Below are positions 6,565-12,274 of a DNA stretch of 12,274 bases, in pieces. The notes beneath the pieces were generated by a model. That model had not been told where the DNA came from, searched no databases, and was given only the letters and a program-made list of their open reading frames with translations. Origin of the DNA: Candidatus Bathyarchaeota archaeon (lineage in GTDB: Archaea; Thermoproteota; Bathyarchaeia; Bathyarchaeales; DTEX01); contig JAGTQS010000041.1 in the NCBI GenBank assembly GCA_018397055.1, positions 1 to 12,274 of the forward strand, read 5' to 3'. The position numbers and the translations under genes were made by a program. The number at the start of each line of letters is the position of its first letter. The stretch's first letter is position 1.

Positions 6565-7716
6565 TTGGAAAAACTGGCAATTCAAGGCGGCAAACCTGTT
6601 TCTGAAAAAGAAATTCCAATAGCGAAACCTTTGTTTATTGAGGAAACCGTTCAGGACATAGTTGAAGTTCTAAAATCTGGGCACCTAACACAGGGCCCAA
6701 AAACGGCGCAGTTCGAGATAGAATTCAGGGAAAAAGTCGGTGCTAGATACGCTTACGCTGTTAGTTCAGGAACCGCTGCTTTGCACGCTGCGTATGCTAC
6801 CGTCCTAAAGCCTAAAGAAGAGGTTATTGTTCCAAACTTCACCTTCATCGCCACCGCCAGCACAGTAGTGTTCGCTGGGGGGAGACCAGTTTTCGCAGAC
6901 ATTGACGAAGAGACGCTAACAGTTGACCCAGAGGACGTTAAGGAAAAAATCACACCAAAAACTAGAGCCATAGCTCCAGTGCACATTTTTGGGAACGCCG
7001 CTAACATGAAGACGCTTGGCGAGATAGCAGAAGACCACGGCCTATACTTGGTTAACGATGCAGCGCAGGCCCATGGAACAAAAATTAACGGAAAAGACGT
7101 AGGAGCCTTTGACGATTTAAATTGTTACAGTTTCTATCCGACGAAAACCTTGACATCAAGCGAAGGCGGTCTTGTTACAACAAACTCCAAGGAACTTTGT
7201 GACAAAGGCCTACTGTTCCGCAACCACGGCCAACAATCAAGGTACCTATCTGTATCGCTGGGTCTTAACTATCGAATGACTGAAATAGCAGCGGTCATCG
7301 GGCTTAACCAACTTAAAAAGTTCGATGAATTCTTAACTCTGAGAAAACAAAACGCAAAAGTTTTAACTGAAGGCATAAACCGAATTGGCGGTTTCACTCC
7401 TCAGAAGCCAGGAGAAGGCGTAGAACACTCCTACAGTTACTACACGGTTCTCATGGACCTTGAACAGTTCAAGTGTTCCAGAGACGAGTTTGTAAAAGCT
7501 TTGAAAGCTGAGAACATAGGCTGCATGGTGTACTATCCGATTCCCCTGTCGAAACAGCCAGCTTTGAAACAGTACGGTTCTAAAGCCAGGTGTCCAGTCG
7601 CAGAGGATGTCACAGAAAGGGTCTTCTCAATCCCAGTGCACCCAAGCCTCAGCGAAGAAGACCTAAAAAAGATTCTGGAAGCCATGGAAAAAGTCTCCAG
7701 CCACTTCCAAAAGTAG
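6565..7716 (+). CDS. DegT/DnrJ/EryC1/StrS family PLP-dependent aminotransferase
   Basis: This family transfers an amino group, usually from glutamate, to a keto sugar nucleotide, or acts as a related dehydratase, using pyridoxal phosphate. The 383-residue length is typical. The opening LAIQGGKPV is the usual N-terminus. SSGTAALH (67-74) and the VNDAAQAHG loop (163-171, cofactor-binding Asp165) are present. The cofactor lysine is Lys194 in SFYPTKTLTSSEGG, and the C-terminal YYPIPLSKQPA and SIPVHPSLSEED motifs complete the fold. The presence of lysine favours aminotransferase over the dehydratase branch. The start is TTG 6565 with GGAG 10 nt upstream. It follows the coiled-coil gene by 52 nt with a possible TATA (TCTTAAATA, about 6507-6515), so it may be independent. 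The substrate cannot be read from the sequence; neighbouring genes include no other nucleotide-sugar enzymes. Confidence 0.95.
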   Translation: MEKLAIQGGKPVSEKEIPIAKPLFIEETVQDIVEVLKSGHLTQGPKTAQFEIEFREKVGARYAYAVSSGTAALHAAYATVLKPKEEVIVPNFTFIATASTVVFAGGRPVFADIDEETLTVDPEDVKEKITPKTRAIAPVHIFGNAANMKTLGEIAEDHGLYLVNDAAQAHGTKINGKDVGAFDDLNCYSFYPTKTLTSSEGGLVTTNSKELCDKGLLFRNHGQQSRYLSVSLGLNYRMTEIAAVIGLNQLKKFDEFLTLRKQNAKVLTEGINRIGGFTPQKPGEGVEHSYSYYTVLMDLEQFKCSRDEFVKALKAENIGCMVYYPIPLSKQPALKQYGSKARCPVAEDVTERVFSIPVHPSLSEEDLKKILEAMEKVSSHFQK

Positions 7717-7767
7717 CCAACAGCCGCATCTGTTTTAATCTGTCGGCGGGAAGTTTCCAGTCTTTAG

Positions 7768-7935
7768 GCTGTGGATGAAAGCCGAACACTTATTTGCTGT
7801 TTCGTTCATACTTTTCCCTCAGTAGGCATAGGACAGGCCGAATTTACGCCTGTGGAGACCGAGACCATCGTAACCTGCCTTCCAGAAGTGGTTTGCGGAA
7901 ACGGTTTCGCCGAAGGAAACCTGCGCTGTGGGTGA
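7768..7935 (+). pseudogene. tnpB 3' fragment
   Basis: In the frame ending at TGA 7933-7935 the translation contains PSVGIGQAEFTPVETET and ends about 20 residues later (GNGFAEGNLRCG), as TnpB C-termini do. A TAG at 7765-7767 closes this frame upstream. A preceding stretch in another frame (LSAGSFQSLGCG, ending at TGA 7776-7778) may be an earlier part of the same gene, implying at least one frameshift and one stop. The nuclease domain is missing. Assignment rests on recalled resemblance to archaeal TnpB tails. Confidence 0.55.
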
Positions 7936-7993
7936 GCAGAGACCGAGTCTGGTCGCAGAAGCAGGAAGCCACCTGCTTTAGCTGGTGGTAGTT
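7800..7993 (+). ncRNA. Probable omega-RNA (reRNA) scaffold of a TnpB element
   Basis: TnpB guide RNAs comprise the 3' end of tnpB and the right end of the element, with the guide coming from the flanking DNA. Here the stem-loop 7941-7954 (GACC-GAGTCT-GGTC) and the terminal hairpin 7969-7988 (CCACCTGC-TTTA-GCTGGTGG, one mismatch) are both intact, although the protein frame is broken. A guide would be the roughly 16-20 nt after 7993. Whether it is transcribed is not shown. Confidence 0.5.
7969..7988 (+). repeat. Right-end terminal hairpin of the IS605-type relic
   Basis: CCACCTGC and GCTGGTGG flank a TTTA loop and pair with one T-T mismatch. The preceding AGAAGCAGGAAGC and following TAGTTC are typical of IS605-type right ends. 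Confidence 0.65.
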
Positions 7994-8023
7994 CGCTGTG
8001 TTACCATTTTTCGAATGCATAAC

Positions 8024-8031
8024 TCTATATA
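8024..8031 (+). promoter_or_regulatory. TATA box for the creatininase-family gene
   Basis: TCTATATA would place initiation near 8054, giving a leader of about 20 nt that carries the GGTGA ribosome-binding site at 8061-8065. It lies just outside the IS605-type relic, so the gene keeps an independent promoter. Confidence 0.55.
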
Positions 8032-8074
8032 CGAATTATGCTGAATCCATTTTTAGGAAGGGTGAACGTTTGAA

Positions 8075-8851
8075 ATGTTGCTTGAACACATGACAAGTCC
8101 AGATGTGAAGGAAGCTGCTGAAAAAGGACTCGTTGCAATCTTGCCCGTTGGTTCAGTTGAGGTTCACGGTCCACATATGCCTCTAGAGACAGATTCGATT
8201 ACTGCCTTCGAGATTGCTAAAAGAGCAGCTGAAAAAGAAGAAGCCGTTGTGTTGCCGCCTCTTTGCTATGCCTATGTTCTGGAGAACAGGCATTTTCCAG
8301 GAACAGTTTCCTTAACGGCAAAGACCCTGCTGGCTCTTCTAGAAGAAGTATGTGACGAGGTTGCAAGAAACGGGTTCAAGAAAATCCTAATCGTGAACGG
8401 GCACGGCGGAAACAATGCCTTGTTGAAGGTTTTCCTAAGAGACAGCCAGGCTAAGAAAAAAGACTATGTTGTTTATGCTATGATTGAACCTTGGGCTCCG
8501 CTTGGCGAGTTGTCTAACAAGCTAAGTGAAGGAAGAACGTACGGTCACGCCTGCGAAATTGAAACAAGCATTGGACTATACCTCTTCGGAGACCACATAA
8601 AAATGGATAACATAAAAAGAGAGTCTAAACTTGGAAAAACTGGGCTTCCTAAGGGAATCGAAACAGCTTTTGACTGGCAAGCATACGCAGTTGATTTGTA
8701 CGTTGGCGACCCAAGGCACGCAACGAAAGAAAAGGGCAAAATGCTTGTGGAAAAAATGGTCGAATACCTTGCAGACGCAATAAGAATTATTAGAAAAGAA
8801 ACTGAAGTTCCAAGGCTACTCGACGAATACTACAAAAAAACCTTCGGCTAA
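8075..8851 (+). CDS. Creatininase-family metal-dependent amidohydrolase
   Basis: The family includes creatinine amidohydrolase, the archaeal FAPy deformylase ArfB of flavin/F420 synthesis, and the mycofactocin peptidase MftE; all use a divalent metal site to cleave amide-type bonds. The 258-residue length is typical. Visible motifs are GSVEVHGPHMPLETD (26-40, metal ligands E29, H31 and D40, spaced as E34/H36/D45 of creatininase), NGHGGN (108-113, H110) and HACEIETS (158-165, E161). Creatininase has a second-metal Glu two residues after its His; here that position is Gly112, as in many non-creatininase members, so creatinine is an unlikely substrate. The start is ATG 8075, 9 nt after GGTGA. 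No signal peptide is present, so it is cytoplasmic. The substrate cannot be decided from context: upstream is a transposon relic and downstream a tRNA. Confidence 0.93.
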   Translation: MLLEHMTSPDVKEAAEKGLVAILPVGSVEVHGPHMPLETDSITAFEIAKRAAEKEEAVVLPPLCYAYVLENRHFPGTVSLTAKTLLALLEEVCDEVARNGFKKILIVNGHGGNNALLKVFLRDSQAKKKDYVVYAMIEPWAPLGELSNKLSEGRTYGHACEIETSIGLYLFGDHIKMDNIKRESKLGKTGLPKGIETAFDWQAYAVDLYVGDPRHATKEKGKMLVEKMVEYLADAIRIIRKETEVPRLLDEYYKKTFG

Positions 8852-8987
8852 AAACATCTGCCATTACCCCCAACCATTAACGGTAAAATATTTGAACCTG
8901 TTAAGCAATGGTAAATTACGCACAAAACAAAAACCTTGGCATAAACAAAAATCAACAAAAGGGCCGGTCGTCTAGCATGGTTAGGAC

Positions 8988-9006
8988 ATCCACACATGGA
9001 CCTAAA
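8988..9006 (+). other. Non-canonical tRNA intron (between positions 25 and 26), 19 nt
   Basis: A bulge-helix-bulge can be drawn: central helix TAGG (8982-8985) with CCTA (9001-9004), 5' bulge ACA (8986-8988), 3' bulge AAG (9005-9007), and inner hairpin TCCA/TGGA (8989-8992 with 8997-9000). The splicing endonuclease cuts after the second bulge base, which yields exactly this intron and leaves G as position 26. No good outer helix is seen, so it would be a relaxed motif. Confidence 0.75.
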
Positions 9007-9018
9007 GCAGCCCTTACA

Positions 9019-9039
9019 AACCAAAAACAGGGCTAAGAA
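9019..9039 (+). other. Canonical tRNA intron (between positions 37 and 38), 21 nt
   Basis: The outer helix is the anticodon stem CAGCC/GGCTG. The central helix is CTTA (9013-9016) with TAAG (9034-9037), and the bulges are CAA (9017-9019) and AAA (9038-9040). Cutting after the second base of each bulge removes 9019-9039 and restores a 7-nt loop with anticodon TAC. The inner helix is weak. Confidence 0.85.
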
Positions 9040-9120
9040 AGGCTGAGGCCGCCGGTTCAAGTCCGGCCCGGCCCACCATTTTGGCTTATGAATGAAGTTG
9101 CTGGATACTGCAAATATTTT

Positions 9121-9609
9121 TTATGGTCCACCAAGACCGTTTGGCGTCGCTAAGGCACCCCAAATGTGTTTTCCGTCAACTGTGCCTTGATCCATTATTA
9201 CCTCGAACTGCCCCCAGACTGGGTAGCCTCCTTCACGCCAGTACGTGCTGTCTTCCAATTCTGGACCGACCCAAATTATCTTGTAATGCCATACTTCGCC
9301 TGAACCGCCTTCGAAGGCTCCGTTCCACTCGTTTGTGCACCAAGCTTCAGGAGTCCAAGGAGCTCCATGGAATCTTGCGTCATCCCAAGCCTTACTCCAC
9401 TTCATAACTAAATGGTCATTTGCGTATGTAGGGTCGCCCCAAACTGCGCCGTCTAAAACTCTGTCAACACCATCAGCTTTTCCGACGAAAATTCTCGCTT
9501 GATAATTGTAGCCAAATTGGTCGAATCCGCCCTTTGCATAGACTGGAACTGCTGTTACGGTTGCAAGAAACATTGATGCCATCAAAAACGCGATTGCTTT
9601 AGCCTTCAT
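9121..9609 (-). CDS. Exported tryptophan-rich protein of unknown function
   Basis: The 162-residue product begins with a clear signal peptide: basic MKAK, a hydrophobic core and a likely cleavage after VYA at residue 25. A mature domain of about 137 residues follows. That domain is rich in aromatic residues, with about 11 tryptophans and many Gly and Asp, and has a single cysteine, so no disulfide within one chain. It has no membrane helix after the signal, so it is released or held at the cell surface. No catalytic motif is recognised. The start is ATG 9609, with GGAGG five nt upstream, a near-perfect ribosome-binding site. A promoter box (9690-9697) and a leader hairpin lie upstream. It follows the cellobiose phosphorylase gene in the same direction after 279 nt, with its own promoter. 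Its aromatic content could suit carbohydrate contact, but that is only suggestive. Confidence 0.85.
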   Translation of the reverse strand: MKAKAIAFLMASMFLATVTAVPVYAKGGFDQFGYNYQARIFVGKADGVDRVLDGAVWGDPTYANDHLVMKWSKAWDDARFHGAPWTPEAWCTNEWNGAFEGGSGEVWHYKIIWVGPELEDSTYWREGGYPVWGQFEVIMDQGTVDGKHIWGALATPNGLGGP

Positions 9610-9643
9610 CTCATCGCCTCCCTTTCTTCATGGTACATTTATA

Positions 9644-9660
9644 CAGCCCCAGCTCGGCTG
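9644..9660 (-). other. Hairpin in the leader of the exported-protein gene
   Basis: CAGCC and GGCTG flank a 7-nt loop. On the minus strand it sits between the probable transcript start (near 9665) and the ribosome-binding site (9615-9621). It may be a leader structure; a regulatory role is not shown. Confidence 0.3.
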
Positions 9661-9689
9661 TCGGGAGAGACTTCTGTTTGATGGCTTAT

Positions 9690-9697
9690 TTTTATAA
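9690..9697 (-). promoter_or_regulatory. TATA box for the exported-protein gene
   Basis: On the minus strand TTATAAAA follows GGGAGAAGA, a possible BRE. It predicts initiation near 9665 and a leader of about 55 nt. A second box nearer the gene (TATAAAT, about 9637-9643) would give a leaderless mRNA and would waste the strong ribosome-binding site, so it is less likely. Confidence 0.5.
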
Positions 9698-9846
9698 TCT
9701 TCTCCCTGTGTTTTTTATGGAGTAACTGAATTTAAGATTTATGTGTATAATTGAATTCTGCTTGTATGTCACTTGTCTATACCGAACAACCGCTACATTA
9801 TTATTAGACCGAGCCTTGCTGAAATCTTTCTATTTTTCAAAATGTG

Positions 9847-9863
9847 ACAGTAGAAGATACTGT
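9847..9863 (-). terminator. Small hairpin after the cellobiose phosphorylase gene
   Basis: A perfect 6-bp stem (ACAGTA with TACTGT, loop of 5) lies about 26 nt past the stop codon on the minus strand and is followed within 4 nt by TTTT. It may be the transcript end of the upstream gene; the T run is short. Confidence 0.35.
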
Positions 9864-9888
9864 TTTCAGGAAGTATAATTTTCACTTT

Positions 9889-12274
9889 TCACGATTCTTT
9901 TTTGCTTGTTCCCATCAATACGCTTACATAGTGTGTTTTTCCGTCGTTGAATATTGGCAACCTATTTCCTTGAATTGGTTTGCCGTCAACTGTTACTTGT
10001 TGCACGCCGTGGCAGATGTGGTTCGGATTCCTTACCTCAATAACGTATGTTGCACCTCTGAACCGCCTTGTAACCTTGAACTCATCCCAGTCTTTGGGAA
10101 TACACGGGTCAACGATCAAGCCGTCGTGGTCAGCTCGCGCGCCTAGAATCCACTGTGTGATGGCAACCATGTTCCAAGCAGCTGTGCCTGTAAGCCAAGA
10201 GTTCTTTGCCTCACCAAAGGTGGGAGCTGATGGGCCTGCGATGGTCTGGGCGTAAACGTACGGCTCGCATCGGTGAATGTTGCTGATCGGCTCCCGCGCA
10301 GATGGGCAAATGCGCTTATAATAGTCGAAGGCTTTGTCTCCGTGCCCCAGCATGGCTTCCGCAATCATTACCCAATGGTTAGTGTGACAGAAGACACTGG
10401 CGTTTTCTTTGTAACCTGGCGGGTAACTTGAGATTTCACCCAAGTTGATGTAATACCGCGTGTAAGCAGGCATGTGCAAGGCGATGCCATGTTCTGTAGC
10501 TAAGAATTTCTCCACGGACTCTAAAGCCTTGGCAGCTCGACCATCATCCAACCCGATGCCTGCCATTACGCATATTCCTTGAGGTTCAATGAAGATGCGC
10601 CCCTCCTCGCACTCGCGAGAGCCAACCTTGACGCCGAAATGATCGTAAGCGCGTAGAAACCACTCGCCGTCCCATCCATGCTTCAACACGGTTTGAGCCA
10701 TTTGGGCAGCTAGTTCACGATAATAAGCTGCGTCATCTACACGTCCGATGTGCTCAGCAATGGCAGCCATCTCCTTCGCTGCTAGAGTGAAGAGACCACC
10801 TATGAAAACCGACTCAGCAGTTGTGCCGGCAGTTGTGTCAACATGGGTTTGAAAAGATTCGCCTGGAGTGTCGGAGAAGCAGTTCAGGTTTAGGCAGTCG
10901 TTCCAGTCTGCGTGGCCAATTAGTGGCAACTTATGCGGTCCAAGCCTTTCCATCGTGTACTGCAAAGCACGTTTTAGGTGATCGTAAATTGGCTGTTCAG
11001 TTCCAGGCTTGTTATCGTAAACCACAGGCTCTTCGAGAATAGAGTAGTCACCTGTTTCCTTAAGGTACGCAGCGACAGAAAGCACAAGCCACTGTGGATC
11101 GTCATTGAAGCCGCTGCCAATGTCGGTGTTTCCCCTTTTAGTAAGCACTTCGTATTGGTGGTAGGCTCCACCGTTTGGTAGCTGAGTTGCTGCTAAATCA
11201 AGTATACGTTCTCGAGCTCGAGAAGGCATCATGTGAACGTAGCCCAGCAAGTCTTGGTTTGTGTCGCGGAACCCTATTCCTCGGCTGATGCCTGACTCGT
11301 AGAATGAGGCGCTGCGTGACAGGTTAAAGGTAACTGTGCACTGGTAGGGATTCCACATGTTAACCATCCGGTTTACGTCTCGGTCAGGGGTCTGAACAAT
11401 ATAGGCAGAGAACGTCTCGTTCCAATACCGGCGTAAATCTTTGAAAGCGGCTTCAACGTTTGCTGGATCGAGGAACTGCTTTAATGTCTTTTTGACATTT
11501 GACTTGTTAATCACTCCCGGAGCGGAGAATTTTTGGTCAGGCGGGTTCTCTGCGTAACCAAGAATGAAGATTACCTCATGCGCTTCTTCGGGTTTCAGTT
11601 TAATCTTAATTTGATGTGAGCCGATTGGTGCCCACCCGTGGGCGATTGAGTTTGTTGATTTTCCTTCTTGGACGACAATAGGCTTGTCGAAGCCTCGGTA
11701 TGGTCCGAGAAAGGCGTCGCGGGAAGTGTCAAAGCCTGCTATAGGTTCTGAAGAGGCAAAATAGGCAAAATGGTTCCGACGTTCCCTATACTCTGTTTTA
11801 TGATAGATTACGCCATCTTCAACCTCAACTTCGCCCGTGTTGTAGTTACGTTGAAAGTTTGTCATGTCATCCAAGGCGTTCCACAAACAAAACTCAACAA
11901 AGGAGAGAAGCTGCAATTCTAATGGTGCCTTAGAAACGTTGCGAAGAACAACACGCCAAATCTCTAATGTTTGATCCAGAGGCACAAAATAGGTTACTTC
12001 GGCCTTAACGCAGCGATACAGTGAGCTAATACGCGTGTAACCTGCTCCGTGACGGCACTCGTAAAACTCGAGTTTCTTTTGAGCTGGCTGCCACGTAGGC
12101 GACCAGTAGTCTCCATCATTAAGCCGGAGGTAAAGCGCCCGTCCGCCATTATCTGTTGGGACAGCGTTATAACGGTAACGGATTATTCGGCGGTGACGAG
12201 GGTCCCGGAAAAAACTGTAACCTCCACCTGTGTTAGAAATCATAGCGAGATAATCTTTTTCTCCAACTGGCGTA
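9889..12274 (-). CDS. Cellobiose phosphorylase, glycoside hydrolase family 94 (5' end outside window)
   Basis: GH94 cellobiose phosphorylase converts cellobiose and phosphate to glucose 1-phosphate and glucose in the cytoplasm, saving one ATP per sugar. The frame is open to the right edge: ten codons precede the ATG at 12243, reading TPVGEKDYLAM, which matches the normal lead into ISNTGGGYSF. The true start is therefore about 20-30 residues outside the window. From that internal Met (residue 1), motifs include DYWSPTWQP (45-53), YECRHGAGYT (61-70), GFRDTNQDLLG (324-334), GGAYHQY (358-364), GSGFNDDP (376-383) and HADWNDCLNLN (444-454), which holds the general-acid aspartate. The histidine- and threonine-containing FCHTNHW and TGTAAWNM segments sit near the phosphate site. 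No signal peptide is expected in a family that is cytosolic. N-terminal motifs fit cellobiose better than chitobiose phosphorylases, but substrate is inferred. Base composition is richer in GC than the ATPase region. Confidence 0.94.
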   Translation of the reverse strand, partial: TPVGEKDYLAMISNTGGGYSFFRDPRHRRIIRYRYNAVPTDNGGRALYLRLNDGDYWSPTWQPAQKKLEFYECRHGAGYTRISSLYRCVKAEVTYFVPLDQTLEIWRVVLRNVSKAPLELQLLSFVEFCLWNALDDMTNFQRNYNTGEVEVEDGVIYHKTEYRERRNHFAYFASSEPIAGFDTSRDAFLGPYRGFDKPIVVQEGKSTNSIAHGWAPIGSHQIKIKLKPEEAHEVIFILGYAENPPDQKFSAPGVINKSNVKKTLKQFLDPANVEAAFKDLRRYWNETFSAYIVQTPDRDVNRMVNMWNPYQCTVTFNLSRSASFYESGISRGIGFRDTNQDLLGYVHMMPSRARERILDLAATQLPNGGAYHQYEVLTKRGNTDIGSGFNDDPQWLVLSVAAYLKETGDYSILEEPVVYDNKPGTEQPIYDHLKRALQYTMERLGPHKLPLIGHADWNDCLNLNCFSDTPGESFQTHVDTTAGTTAESVFIGGLFTLAAKEMAAIAEHIGRVDDAAYYRELAAQMAQTVLKHGWDGEWFLRAYDHFGVKVGSRECEEGRIFIEPQGICVMAGIGLDDGRAAKALESVEKFLATEHGIALHMPAYTRYYINLGEISSYPPGYKENASVFCHTNHWVMIAEAMLGHGDKAFDYYKRICPSAREPISNIHRCEPYVYAQTIAGPSAPTFGEAKNSWLTGTAAWNMVAITQWILGARADHDGLIVDPCIPKDWDEFKVTRRFRGATYVIEVRNPNHICHGVQQVTVDGKPIQGNRLPIFNDGKTHYVSVLMGTSKKES

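Larger units (their letters stand above)
7740..7995 (+). mobile_element. Decayed right end of an IS200/IS605-family (TnpB) element
   Basis: This GC-richer stretch between two metabolic genes has the look of the 3' part of a tnpB gene plus its right end. A translated block GIGQAEFTPVETET (7825-7866) matches the conserved tail of archaeal TnpB proteins. It is followed by a hairpin (7941-7954, GACC/GGTC) and the terminal segment GAAGCAGGAAGCC plus hairpin 7969-7988. The catalytic RuvC-like and zinc-finger parts of TnpB and any tnpA are gone, so it is a remnant and cannot move itself. The left boundary is uncertain; nothing upstream of 7740 could be assigned. The right boundary is near 7993, after TAGTTC. 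Confidence 0.7.
8961..9078 (+). tRNA. tRNA-Val(UAC): tRNA-Val (anticodon UAC) with two introns
   Basis: The acceptor stem GGGCCGG (8961-8967) pairs perfectly with CCGGCCC (9068-9074). The T arm is GCCGG-TTCAAGT-CCGGC (9051-9067), the discriminator is A9075, and CCA is encoded (9076-9078). The D stem is GTCT (8970-8973) with GGAC (8984-8987), around a loop containing GG. The anticodon stem is CAGCC (9008-9012) with GGCTG (9041-9045), and its loop begins C-T-TAC-A, so the anticodon is UAC (valine). Twenty nt lie between D and anticodon stems where one is expected, and the anticodon loop is too long. Removing 8988-9006 and 9019-9039 gives a standard 75-nt tRNA (78 with CCA) with G26 and variable loop AGGCC. 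The D arm and acceptor look like other archaeal valine tRNAs. It is downstream of the creatininase gene with about 110 nt between. Confidence 0.92.

Noticed and set aside
7794..7991. 65-residue plus-strand frame over the IS605-type relic
   Set aside because: Arg-rich product ignores the TnpB tail, which reads in a different frame; it is a shadow of the relic and omega-RNA.
8075..8851. Calling the enzyme creatininase or ArfB specifically
   Set aside because: The second-metal glutamate of creatininase is replaced by Gly112, and no flavin or F420 gene is adjacent, so only the family is supported.
9844..10146. 100-residue plus-strand frame opposite the end of the phosphorylase gene
   Set aside because: Mostly antisense to a clear GH94 C-terminus, with no ribosome-binding site and no recognisable protein features.
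1..12274. CRISPR array or other direct-repeat array
   Set aside because: No regularly spaced repeats of 20-40 nt were seen; the only repeat series is the codon-level similarity of the TPR units.

Overview
The window looks like genomic DNA from an archaeon. The signs are an archaeal-type NFACT/RqcH protein, TATA-like boxes about 25-30 nt before likely transcript starts, AGGAG/GGTGA ribosome-binding sites, many TTG and GTG starts, and a tRNA-Val gene broken by introns with bulge-helix-bulge (BHB) splice motifs. Gene content (small EMC6-like membrane protein, membrane protein with a helix-hairpin-helix tail, SMC-like ATPase) suggests the Thermoproteota/Bathyarchaeia side of the archaea. That placement is inference, not shown by a marker gene.

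Layout. 1-160: probable 3' end of a plus-strand gene. 224-490 (-): small three-helix membrane protein resembling EMC6, divergent from 517-2520 (+) rqcH, the ribosome quality-control factor. 2521-2822: gene-free, T-rich, with two orphan TATA-like boxes. 2823-3347 (-): three-repeat TPR protein. 3503-4297 (+): four-helix membrane protein with a C-terminal helix-hairpin-helix domain. 4435-6512 (+): a compact cassette of a 54-residue protein, an overlapping SMC/Rad50-like ATPase with no zinc hook or hinge, and a 131-residue coiled-coil protein. 6565-7716 (+): DegT-family PLP sugar aminotransferase. About 7740-7995: decayed right end of an IS200/IS605 (TnpB) element that keeps an omega-RNA-like structure. 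8075-8851 (+): creatininase-family metalloenzyme. 8961-9078 (+): tRNA-Val(UAC), best explained by two short introns, one at a non-canonical site. 9121-9609 (-): exported tryptophan-rich protein. 9889-12274 (-): GH94 cellobiose phosphorylase, running off the right edge.

How the genes may work together. rqcH and the EMC6-like gene share a very short divergent spacer and both touch nascent-chain handling, so a common role is possible but unproven. The 54-aa, ATPase and coiled-coil genes are the best candidate for an undescribed system: an SMC-like motor with a small overlapping partner and a helical accessory protein. The cellobiose phosphorylase points to intracellular use of cellobiose or a related disaccharide. 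Its base composition, sampled by hand, is more GC-rich than the ATPase region, which fits later acquisition.

The strongest unusual observations are the double-intron tRNA-Val, the orphan omega-RNA/TnpB relic, and the SMC-like cassette.
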